From Denticeps clupeoides (taxonomy: Eukaryota > Chordata > Actinopteri > Clupeiformes > Denticipitidae): a stretch of DNA of 64,000 nt. The stretch covers positions 11,558,204-11,622,203 of the forward strand of contig NC_041724.1 of the NCBI RefSeq assembly GCF_900700375.1, read 5' to 3'. The notes beneath the pieces are model-generated. The model saw only the letters and a list, made by a program, of their open reading frames with translations, did no database searches and was not told the DNA's origin. The position numbers were made by a program, and so were the translations under genes. This document shows, piece after piece, positions 1-11,234 of this stretch (position 1 is its first letter; every line of letters begins with the position of its first letter).

Positions 1-363
1 TTAGTTACAAAGTACAGAAATCTAACGCTGTGGGTACAGTATGCACAGTAAAAACAATATCAAGAGTTCTGTGCAGAATATTACACAAAAAATATATAAT
101 TGCTGGTGAGTGTGTGTGTTTGTGTGAAATCGTATTTTGGGGCAATATTCTGTGAAACACCAACGGGTTGAAATTTTTCCGGGGTGAAAAGATTAATGGG
201 AAAGAAAACATTCTACAGTCATGTGTCTGCAAAGTGAGTGTAAAGAAACATGGTCACAGCAGCTCCGAAACCTTCTATTCTCTCACTTACTCTCTAACCC
301 TAACCCACTATATGAATTGGTGGTGCTGACTTGTTCATAGGTGCGTGTGTGCGTACACCCTGC

Positions 364-490
364 AGTGGGGTTAAGGAAACACACTTGTAACTCCCAACCT
401 TCGGGAGTTCGAATACAGAACCGCCAAGGTGCCACTAAGGTCCCCTTGAGCAAGGTCTCCCCGGGTGCCTGTCATGGTTAAAAGTGTTTT
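364..490 (+). repeat. tRNA-derived SINE, family B, degraded fragment
   Basis: It carries the family B body: a B-box-like GGGAGTTCGAATACAG, then the 'ccgccaaggtgccac' block and the 'ccccgggtgcctgtcatgg' block. The 5' tRNA-like part is badly eroded. Confidence 0.6.
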
Positions 491-614
491 ACCACGCCTG
501 GCCACCAGGGACACTGGACTTATTCTGACTAATGTATTTTTCCATCGATCAGCAGAGTAGTTAATACCTCATTATTCCGAAACATCTGTTCTTATTTGGC
601 ATTTTGATGATGGT

Positions 615-785
615 GAAGTCACTTGGTGGCCTAGCGGGTAAGGAAGCGGACCCGTTATTGGAGGGCTGTGGGTTCAAATCCCGAACTGCCAAGGTCCACA
701 CACTCTGCTACCCTGGCGCCTTTTATGGCTGCCTACTGCTCACTATGGTGACGGGTTAAATGCAGTGACACTTATGCCCTGTCCT
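615..785 (+). repeat. tRNA-derived SINE, family B
   Basis: The A box (TGGCCTAGCGGGTAAGG) and B box (GGGTTCAAATCCC) are clear, followed by the family B body with 'cactgctcactatggtgacgg'-like sequence. The copy is diverged and truncated at its 3' end. Confidence 0.75.
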
Positions 786-1509
786 GTCCTGTTCTGTGGT
801 GCCTTCATCATTCTGGAAGGCCACCAAGACCGAAATGTTGGTCAACTTGTCCCTCGAGGATGACGAGTTGACCCAAAGCCATGCAGCATCATCTTCATTC
901 CCATGATGACACAAATCTGCTCTCCAACAGCGCGTCCACTTTTAGTCTGCAGACTTCACCATTCGGCACCTGCCAACCATTTCACCTGCAGAATTTGTCC
1001 ATGTGACATTTGCTACTGTGTCATACCCCCAACTGTGAACCCTGGAAAGCTTTTAGTTAAGCTGACATTTGCGCAGGCCTTTTGTGCGAGGTTCAGCATC
1101 TGCTTTTAGAGGTCTCTCTCGGACAGCGCCGTACTTCACAGCGGTCTGGGAATCTCGGCGGAGAGACTTTATGGAGTAGACAATGATCCTGTGTAAACTC
1201 ACTTCGGTCTTATTACGCCGCATAATGGTGGCTTTAAAATAAAAGTTCATTATTCTTGCACGTATACCCAGACAATCTTTGCTCTCCCTCAAACTGGGCT
1301 GAATACAAAGCAGCGGAGGCGAAGGGGGCAGGGTGATTCATCGCTTATTAATCACAAAGTAAGGCGGGGAGAGAGAGCGGGCCGAGCGAGGGTGGACGTC
1401 GCGCAGATGAAGGATGAATTGATGGTGTGTATTCACCTTCGTGCATCGGAGTAGAAAAGAAAAATCAATCCATCATGAGAGGGATGGAAGCGGTACAAAA
1501 TGAAGACGG

Positions 1510-1511
<2 letters not shown>

Positions 1512-1561
<50 letters not shown>
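1512..1561. repeat. (GA)n microsatellite
   Basis: About 25 uninterrupted GA units. The arginine/glutamate-rich open frame across it is a product of the repeat and not a gene. Confidence 0.95.
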
Positions 1562-1565
<4 letters not shown>

Positions 1566-3290
1566 CTTGCCCTCCTGAATTCAGGCTCCACTCTCCACTG
1601 ACCCCTCCATCTCTAAGGTCAAGATGAGATGTGACAACAAGTTGAATATTTTGGGATCTGTGTATAGACTGTTTTAGCCTTGAACTTCAGAGAGTGCTTC
1701 CTTTTCAACACAACGCAGTGAGGGTTAAAAGATCTTCTTTCTTTTTTTTCGCTCGGAATAAAAAGAGAGGCACTTTACTAAATCCCCAAAAGCGTGACGA
1801 TCGAAGTGTGGCACTGTGTTTTCATTTTTTAAAAAAGGGGTTGTTTGTTATTGAATGAAGAGGAGAACTTGGCAGAATGAAGCCAAAAACTGCAGCATGG
1901 GGCTGCGTCCTTCGTCATGTTGGTTTTTTTTTTTCTCTTTTTACATTTCCTACCACCCACTACACAAGAGTCCATCATAACTCAGCACACTTCATTTGAA
2001 ACGAACAACTGGCTTGTTTACACCTCCCTTTGCAGACCAATTTTAAGTATTTAAAAAATCTCAAAATGGACCTGCAGCTCCCCCTAGTGCTTAAAAAACG
2101 CAGATCGTTTGAATTGTTGAATTCAGCCATAGAATTCAAATATTCACAAACATTGTTAAATGGCATCTACAGAAGATCGAATATCATAACATTTTGATCA
2201 TAGAATTAAAACTGGGAGTATTCTGTCCTGTGTACAATTGTAAAATGTAAAAGGTAAATGTAAAAATGAAATCTAACATATTATTCACAAAAACCTTTAT
2301 TTAAAAATTTATTAATTTTGCTTTCAATTACTAAAAATATATTTTTGCTAGATAAGGCCTGAATAGTATTTGTGTGTGCACTTTATTATGTATCTTTTTA
2401 GATACATTACGTTTGCATTACATTTAGTTACTTGACATTTTACTTTTTGTGTCTGATTTATTACATTTTTTTTACAATTAATTCATTCTATGTCTATTCT
2501 AACATTGTGACTGCTGAAGCCGTAACCCCAGTGGCCTGCATCAGCACAGTGTGGTCAGAGATTTACTGAGACTGGAAGCCGTGACAAGACTTTTCACATT
2601 TAATCTGGCCACTGGGTCTAAAACGCCCACCGCTGCAGCTATGTACCGCTAATCCTATTAGAGAGGGGATCGGCGGGAATAAAATAAATAAGTCGGGAGG
2701 AGTGCCAGTCAATAGTTTTCACTGATAAGATTGAGAGGCTTAGCTGCAGCCAAAATGTGTTGTGGCATTCACCAGCGGCCCAGCTGCATTATGATGGGAA
2801 CATGCCGCCGTTCTTACTGCCCGACAGCAAGAGAGAAAAATCCCCGCCGACTGTGAAGAAAGGCCTTTTTTGTCCCTCCGTTTTGTTTGGTGGTCTGTGG
2901 TCGGCCGGAGGTTCCCGGCACTGTGAGTTATTGAGGTGGCATGGGGGGAAGTGCAATGAACGCTTCACACAGCAGCTGGATGCACTCTAGATGCATTTGA
3001 ATAAAATAATGTGCTCAGGCTTTGCTCAAAATATAAATAATCATTGCCATTATTGTCACATAACCCTCTTGTTATATCACGCTAAGGTAATGCTGGGCTC
3101 TGTTGTTTTCGTCGCCTGGACCACTTAACATTTTATAAGACAGCATATGTCAGTGTATCAGTACATTAACCATAGTCTACAATTTACAGTAGGCCTACAG
3201 GACCGACATATGACACATTTACAGTTGAGTCACCAAAAGGGAGAAAAAGCCACCAGATCTGATGGATGACGATAAATGAATATGGTTCAT

Positions 3291-3480
3291 CATTTACATT
3301 TACAGCATTTATCAGACGCCCTTATCCAGAGCGACTTACAATCAGTATTACAGGGACAGTCCCCCTGGAGCAATTTAGGGTTAAGTGTCTTGCTCAGGGA
3401 CACAGTGGTAGTAAGTGGGATTCGAACCCGGGTCTTCTGGTTCATAGGCGAGTGTGTTACCCACTAGGCTACTACCACCC
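3291..3480 (-). repeat. tRNA-derived SINE, family A, near full length
   Basis: On the - strand it starts with a tRNA-like head (A box TAGCCTAGTGGG, B box GGTTCGAATCC), passes through a body containing 'tgagcaagacacttaaccc' and ends in a tail 'tctggataagggcgtctgat' plus GTAAATGTAAATG. Other copies lie at 7187, 10343, 19172, 39373, 43688 and 52442. Confidence 0.85.
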
Positions 3481-4631
3481 TGAAGACATCAGCTCATTTG
3501 AAGACATCAGCTCTTCAAATCCCATACAAGACCTATATTTATCTTATAGCACCTATAATTACAGCTAGAAACTGTTAGAATTATTATTATATTATTTTTC
3601 TAGAATTATTATTCTTAATCTGCACAGAAAAGGAATTTTATGTTTCTTTTGTCCAATGCATGCAACATGCATTTCTAAGAACATTCTGATTGCTCAAAGT
3701 TGGAACAGATGCCAAAGGGGTCAATCCTTAATCCAATGCAGCACAACCTGATCCTCTGAGCGGCACACTGCCTACTCCTCTCATGTTCCAATTGCCAATT
3801 AAAGCTCTTAGCTGCTCTAATGAGCTCACAGAGAACAGGATCCATCTGCAAGCAGGCGATACCGTGTGATTGATTCAGAAGACGAGGATCGGCGTCTCGA
3901 TCGCTGGCCTTTGCCTCAGCTCGGCTGCGTGGCCAAACGGTTCTTGGACAGCCTCGACTCTCACGCTGTGATCTTCCCCCTCGGCTGGGTCATCTGAGAG
4001 CTCAGAGGGCTCCTTTGGAGTCCTCTCCCACACACAGAGGCCCGAGGCTGTCCTCATCACCTCCAGACCAGCAAGCCCTGCTCCTGACCTTCACTTTTTA
4101 TTTTATATATTAATATTTATATTTAATGTTTTCTTTTTTTACTTTTGTTTTCATGTTAGAGTCTTGACTCTAAAAGCCCTTTTGAACTAAAAGTCCCTGA
4201 AAGTGTTGAGAAGTTGAAGTAACTTGTCCTGAGTGTCGATGCACCTACTCATGCCTTTTGGCGAGCAGAAGGGCTGAACAGTCCACTTGAACATACGGCA
4301 TACTCTGAGCAAAACTGATTCTGAGAAGCTTCAGCCTTTGTTCTACATGTTTAGGGATGTAGGGGCGCCTTTCTTTACATATTTTACAATGGTCATTAAT
4401 GTCATATTCAGTTTCACTGAAAACTCCATACCTACAAGCTGTGGATTAAATTAAATATGCACAGACCTGCTATAATCCTGAGTGTTGTAGAATATGTAGA
4501 ATACAACAAATTAATGTTGATGTACACCTTGACCGTTCTGTCAGATGTCTGCGGTGAAGGGTCTTTGATCCCAGTAAGGCAAGAGCTCCATGTTGAAGAA
4601 CAAACAGAATATCCCTGCACATGAAAAAGAA

Positions 4632-4654
4632 ACACACACACACACACACACACA
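4632..4654. repeat. (CA)n microsatellite
   Basis: About 11 perfect CA units in intergenic DNA. Confidence 0.9.
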
Positions 4655-5479
4655 TCCTCTATTCTCCTCTCCCCTCACATACTAAAGTACAGGTAAATTA
4701 GAAGCAAGACTGGAGAGGCAAAAAACATGTGGCAAAACATAGAGGGTTTCAGCAAACAAATAATTTATGGCGCAAACCACTAGTTAAAACAAAAGAGAAA
4801 GCCTAATATGTGCAGCATTTATTTCAATAAAATAATTTTGATTTCTTATAAAATAAATAATGGGAAAATCTAAATACTTCTTTAGCGAGTTCTGTTCATG
4901 CGATGGTTTCATTTATCCACTTTGTTGACTAACTGGACACTTTTCATTTTCAGTTGCAAACTGTGGCCACTAGAGGTCACAAAATGTACATATAGGATTG
5001 CGCCTTAAAACACTGCACATTATTTTTAGATGTTAATTGTAGCGTGCGTGGTTTGTTTAACTGCTGGATGATAAACCCAACACTTTCGTGCCATTCATTC
5101 TGACACTGGTCGGAGCTGACGGGTTGACCCGGGTCACCCACGGTGGGTTATGTAAAAGGTAATGAGTAAGCCCGGTTAAACCTGCTGAGTAATTTGATGA
5201 CGAGGAGAACAACTGCCTTCATCATCCCTATGCGAATATTGTTTTAACTATAGAACAATTCGCATAGTTATTGTAAATTTGAGCATGTGTCCAGAGAGTT
5301 ATAATAAATAAGTAATAAATACCTTATTGTGGTCAATAAATATTTTCTGCTTCAACCATTTAATCTTTGATTTATCAATCCGACGTTCAGAAAGAAAAAG
5401 ACTGTGAAAGTTAATAAACAACTAAACCAGAAGCACGAGTAAATTGAAAAGATGTCTATTTGCGTAATATGACGTTTAT

Positions 5480-6020
5480 GTGCGTTTCACGTTTCCAGTG
5501 CGCTTTTGCCTCTGATTGGTCCACAGCAGAAAAAGCCCCGCCCGTTTCCGTCCGCAAGACCAGGACAACCTCTCGCTTTACAAAAAGGCATCTTCCATTA
5601 TTGAAACGGGGGTGCATTGCGAAGTCGGAATCGAGCAAAAGCTGAGTTTTTATCATTAGTATCATACATCAGTCATATATTAGATAGAAACGTTTTATGT
5701 TCATTGTTTCAGAATACGGAAGTTTCGTTGCTGTGGAATATTGCCTTTGTTTCTGTGTAGAGTCCGAGATCACCCCCACCGGGAGAACTGTTAGTTTACG
5801 CCAGGAAATGTGACGAAACCTTTACCGGCACCGGTGATGTATAACGCGGAGAAGCCGGGCCAAGTTAGCAGAGCGGAGTACTTCTGGAAGTTTTTATTAT
5901 ATAGACATTGTAGGATATTGTGAGAGAAGCACTGAGAGCCCAGAACCAGGGCCGGACCCGGCTCGTCTCTCCCAGCCATCCCCCCGCCCCCGCCGCCGCC
6001 TGTGAACTTGGGCGAGGAGG
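5480..6020 (+). promoter_or_regulatory. noct promoter and 5' UTR region
   Basis: Base composition shifts from AT-rich to GC-rich over this stretch, ending at the noct start codon at 6021. A GC-box-like CCCCGCCC lies near 5536, and CpGs are frequent from about 5770. No TATA box is evident, so a CpG-type promoter is inferred. The transcription start itself cannot be placed from the sequence. Confidence 0.45.
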
Positions 6021-9000
6021 ATGAATTCGGCCCGGCGCTGCTCGGCTCTTCTCCACAGGGATGCGACAAAGCTGCGTTTCCACTCGGAAGGCCTGCCGAA
6101 AGGAGTCCCGCCGCGACCGGCCTGCCGCACGCAGGTGAAGCCCGTTGTCCCGGTCAGCTCCAGGCCAGGTGAGTGACGTATTTTAGTCGTAATATATTTT
6201 CCCGTGTCGTTGTGTCATTAATTCTACGAAACTATTGACCTCTGGTTTGTTTAGAGGGGTGGGGTGCGGCTCTGTTCTTTTTTCGCGTTCCAGGCCTGCA
6301 TTAACAGGCGCCACACTAGTCACGGGTGAACACGTCACGAGTGGCCACATGGCAACTGCAACATGCAACCCGCCCTGCAATTAAATTAATCAAGTGGTAG
6401 ATTTTAATCTGCGCGTGTAATTACCTGCGTTTCGGCCCCGAACTCGTGCTTTGTCTTGCCAAGAGCTCCATGCAGCCCAGCGTTGCGGTGAATTTTAATA
6501 AAAAATAATTTAATTAAAAAAAATCTGAGTTTCGCTGTTCTTGTAAGAGGTCAAAGGTCGTTCGTTCGTTTGTTTGTTTGTTTTGTTTTTGCCTGCTTGC
6601 TCTGGACGTTTGTACGAGCTGTTCCACTGCAGTATTTACTTAACATGCTTTACATAACGTCCCCCTGGACAGCCCAGATGGAAGGGACAGTGACTCTCCA
6701 GGCATTCCACAAGTCCACTGCCAAACGTGTCAACTGGTCACCTGCCGGCTCACGTTGCTTCTGAATAAATGTTAACACTAAACATGGTACGTCCGTAAAA
6801 CTCGTTTGAAATGTGGACCAGGTTTTTGTGTGACTGATGCAGATGGAGCCATAAAGTGGGTGAAAGGGCAAAGGCATATTGGAGGTTAATTTAGCTCTGA
6901 CCCGGACCCCAGGAGAGTTTTCGTTACACCAATCTCATGGGCAGGGATCCCACAGGTCAGGGAATTTCAGTAAAGGCATTTCCAGACAGGGAAAGTGGGA
7001 GAATTACCAGGGAGTTTTGTTAATAGCATATTGTGCAGTAGCCAAAACCTAATGTGTGTTTACGTGTCTTTGTTCCCAGTTTTTTTTTTTTTTTTTTTTT
7101 TTTTGCTCAAAACCTCCGGCACCATTAAAATGTGCAACATTCTAGAATTAAAAATTTCTTCGAAGTCGACATATGTTTTTACTCCATTTACATTTACAGC
7201 ATTTATCAGACGCCCTTATCCAGAGCGACTTACAATCAGTAGTTACAGGGACAGTCTCCCTGGAGCAACTTAGGGTTAAGTGTCTTGCTCAGGGACACAA
7301 TGGTAGTAAGTGGGATTTGAACCCGGGTCTTCTGGTTCATAGGCGAGTGTGTTACCCACTAGGCTACTAACACCAGGCAGGTGTAAATTTCAAGACATTT
7401 GGCTCATCTGGCCCAGTCCTGACATTCCCAAAGTGCTCATGTAGGGTCGAGGTTTTGGTTTGTTCCATTCAACACACCAAGCTGTCTATATTCAACAATG
7501 ACATAAGTGCATTTTGAGTATGCGAACATTATATGGGAGGTGGTTCTGTTTTTTCTTTTTTGTTTTTTGTTTGTGCCATTTGCTGCAATGACAGCTTGAC
7601 AGCAACATCTCATGCTCTTCACTAGCCTCATGATGTTGTTCTGTGTTCCACTTTTCCACAAGTGCTACACTCAGTTCTGCCAGGTCACACAAGGGTGGGG
7701 TACATTCAGTCTCTGCTTCAACTGGTCCCAGACGTGTTCTATGGGTTTCAGGTCAGGCCATCCATCTTCCTGAAGTCGAGCTGTGACAATTCTGCCACAA
7801 TGTGGTGGATCATTATCATCCATGAAGAGAAATTTGGGGGTGTGCTGGTGGAATTGGGGGATGATGATGGGTTCTATGATGTCTCTGAGGTATGAACATG
7901 CATTGACTGAGCCATGTACAATAACCAAATTGGTTTTGCACTGACTGGTGATGCCTGCCATGACTGTTGCACCTCCTCCAAGCAAACCCTGGGGTCAAAC
8001 CAGGTTGACCCTCTCCAGCAACGCTGATGTGTCACTCATCAGTGAACAGGACGGTAGACCCACTGCTGCACTGTCCAGGTCACATGGTCTTGTGTCCACC
8101 GCAAACGTTCACGGCGGTGTCTTGGTGTCAGTGGAGTCTGGCATCCAAGCCAAAACGGAGGAGTCGGTTGCGAATGGTTTGTCTGGAAACCCTAGTACCC
8201 TTGCATCTCGTAAACGGCCTGCAGATGTGTGGCAGTTGCATAACGACGTCTGAGTACACAAGTCCTTAGGTTCTGGTCATCATTACAGTCTGTCACTCGT
8301 GGGGCTCCACTCCTGGGTCTGTCATGAACTCTGCGAGTAGTTCTGTGTCTTTTGCAAGTCTGCTGATGACTCTTTCAGACACACCAAATCCACCAGCAAC
8401 ATTTGACTTAAAGGCGCACCATGGCCAGGTGACGCTGCTCGTCTGTTAAGTGACGTTGTGTGTTCATGGCTGTTTGAATGATGAACTTGGAATGACTTGC
8501 TGACAATATCAGCTTTTTATACCCACAGAATGTTGAAATTGATACCACATTAATGCCAATACCACGCCTCTTGGTATTGGCCCCAATATAAGGCCCACTT
8601 GTACACAATGAGACCATTACATGGAAAACACAAGCTGAGGTGTGTCTATCACCCCAATACAATCGCCTCCCTATCCCTTCACTATCTGAAGTGAAACAAA
8701 CACCGTTTGTATGACATCCACTAAGTCTCTCACAATTTCCCTAACTGAGTAGTGTACATATTTTTTAAATACCCAGGTAGTTTTGTGCCATGATTTGTGG
8801 TCAGCGATGACTGGTTAATACAAGAAGTGAAGTGATTGGGACTCGGACAGCACACGGTCCTCTGCATTTAACCCATCACCCTGAGTGATCAGTGGGCAGT
8901 AGGGCTGCATGATTTTGGGGGGAAAAAAGACATATTGCAATTATTGAGATCAATATTGCGATATGCGATTGTGATATGATAAAGGGCACTTGCTTGTATA

Positions 9001-10994
9001 TCAATGAAAAGTCGCATACAAATTACTAATAGTGAAATGTTTAATTTCAAAGTGAAACATACAAACTACTTATAACAACTTGAAATGCCCAGTGCTTTCA
9101 AAATACAATATTCTACAAAATTAAATCACAAAATAACTCTACATTACTGTCGAACGACAAACCCTGGTAAGGGTTTGATTATATTTGGCCATTATGAAAT
9201 CCCGTATTATAGCTCTTACGTTTAACCAAAACGTTGTTAGGAGGCTGACTTGAACACAGGGATGCATAGCTTTGCTAGCTTAGCTAAGGTTAAGATTTGT
9301 AAACTGAGGTGAATTTCTTTAGGAAACCTTCAAAGTTTGAGAAGTTAACTAAACAGCTAAGAACATTCTAAATAGTTAATGCCTATGTTTAGCCAAAACC
9401 TTGTTTGGAGGCTGACTGGAACACAGGAATGCATAGCTTCGCTAGCTTAGCCTAGCTTAGCTAAGGTTAAGACTTATAAAACGGGATTTTATAATGGCCA
9501 AATATATTCAAAAAAGTTGTCCAGCCTTACCTATGAAATGTAATGGAGGATCTGGATCTGGTTTGGAGCGTACAGCGGTTTGTACAGCCCCAAGCTGCAC
9601 AAGAGTGAGGCATTTTTATGCACTTCTCTCCATAGACCTGTATATGCTTCACTCCACAGCAGAGCCTATCACAATATGGCGGCGACATTGACGTATAATG
9701 CAGCTCGTCATGCGGCGTCTACAACAACATTTATTTCTTATATAGCCCAAAATCACATACAGTATGTCTCAATGGGCTTTGACAGGCCCTACAGTTCACA
9801 CCCCCCAAGCTTGACCCTTCTCCCCATATGTCTATGTGAGTCACGAATCTGAGGTCTCCATTGAACCGAATCGAAAGTCATGTGACCAAACAAGTCACAT
9901 TCGACTGAACTTAGAATTCAGTCAGCTCTCAAACTTTGAGAGAATGAGTGATATGTTGCCGATTCAATCCATGTACTAATCATTTAAATCGCGGCTTTTT
10001 GCGTTCATGTAATCACACAGCATGACATCGCGATTAGATTAATCGTGCAGCTATAGTGGGCAGCCATGACAGGTGCCCGGGGAGCAGTGTGTGGGGACGG
10101 TGCTTTGCTCAGTGGCACCTCAGTGGCACCTTGGCAGATCGGGATTCGAACCGGCAACCTTCTGATTACGGGGCTGCTGCCTAGCGGTTAGGCCAAGTGT
10201 CAGGAGATTAATTAGGACATGACCTTTACCCGCAACTGAACCGTGTCATATTACCGATCTTCTGAAACCCTGCACCTAAAAAGGGCTTAAGGCCTTCCTC
10301 CTGGTATGAGGTATCTCCTGGTATGTCCTGCTTTTACCTACTTTCATATTTACGCCGTTTTTCAGACGCCCTTATCCAGAGCGACTGACAATCCGTAGTT
10401 ACAGGGACCGTCTCCCAGAGACACTCTGGGGTAAGTGTCTTGCTCAGGGACACGATGGTAGTGGGGTTTGATCCTGGGTCTTCTGGTTCATAGGCGAGTG
10501 TGTTACCCACTAGGCTACTACCAACCTACCTGCAGGTGGTAAAATGGCAAATCAGGGTTTTGACCCCGTCCTCACCAGGGTATCCTTAGCAACCACTCTG
10601 AAAGGATTATGGTTGCATAACAACATTAAGAAAGGTTGATTTCACAGGACGGGCACATTTTTCTTTTTCTCAGAAGGGCTTTCAGTCCAAAAAGAAACAG
10701 AGAACACTACTTCGGAATCGTCATTATGGTCGGAAACTCTGAAACCACATGGTGTTAAATACACTATAATTTTCAAGTTTTTTCAGAGTTTAATTGCATC
10801 TCTGCTTTTCTGTTCATGTTTGCAGTATTATATAAGACCTTCTTATATAAGACATAATAAAGATGTAAATCTTAAAAATCTTTCGTTTTTTTTCTTTTCA
10901 GTTTCAGGGTTTGCGGTATTTGACTAAATTGGGTCATTGAGTTCCATTCCAGTCAATCCGTCTGGAAGATTAGAGAGAAAGTTTAATATCTGCT

Positions 10995-11049
<55 letters not shown>

Positions 11050-11169
11050 TGTGGCCTGGATGTGTGTGTTATGGACTCCCCAGTAGTGTGACATTTAAAC
11101 TGAACTGTTGTATTGCAGTGAATGGGGAGGGGCAGACACAGTGTTCTATTCAAGAAGAGCTCTCTGTTG

Positions 11170-11234
<65 letters not shown>

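Larger units (their letters stand above)
1..5700. other. Gene-poor intergenic region left of noct
   Basis: No open frame here looks like a real exon: the frames are short, not flanked by good splice sites and not recognisable. The stretch holds two family B SINE pieces (364-490 and 615-785), a GA microsatellite (1512-1561), one family A SINE (3291-3480) and a short CA run (4632-4654). The rest is AT-rich unique-looking DNA. Distal regulatory elements could be present but cannot be recognised by eye. Confidence 0.6.

Noticed and set aside
3400-3470. Apparent tRNA gene (A and B boxes present)
   Set aside because: The tRNA-like sequence is the head of SINE family A: it recurs many times with the same non-tRNA body, and no proper cloverleaf is kept.
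7671-7985. Open frame of 104 aa on the - strand that looks like an intact gene
   Set aside because: It is one surviving part of the decayed Tc1-like transposase (second half of the DDE domain), not a host gene.
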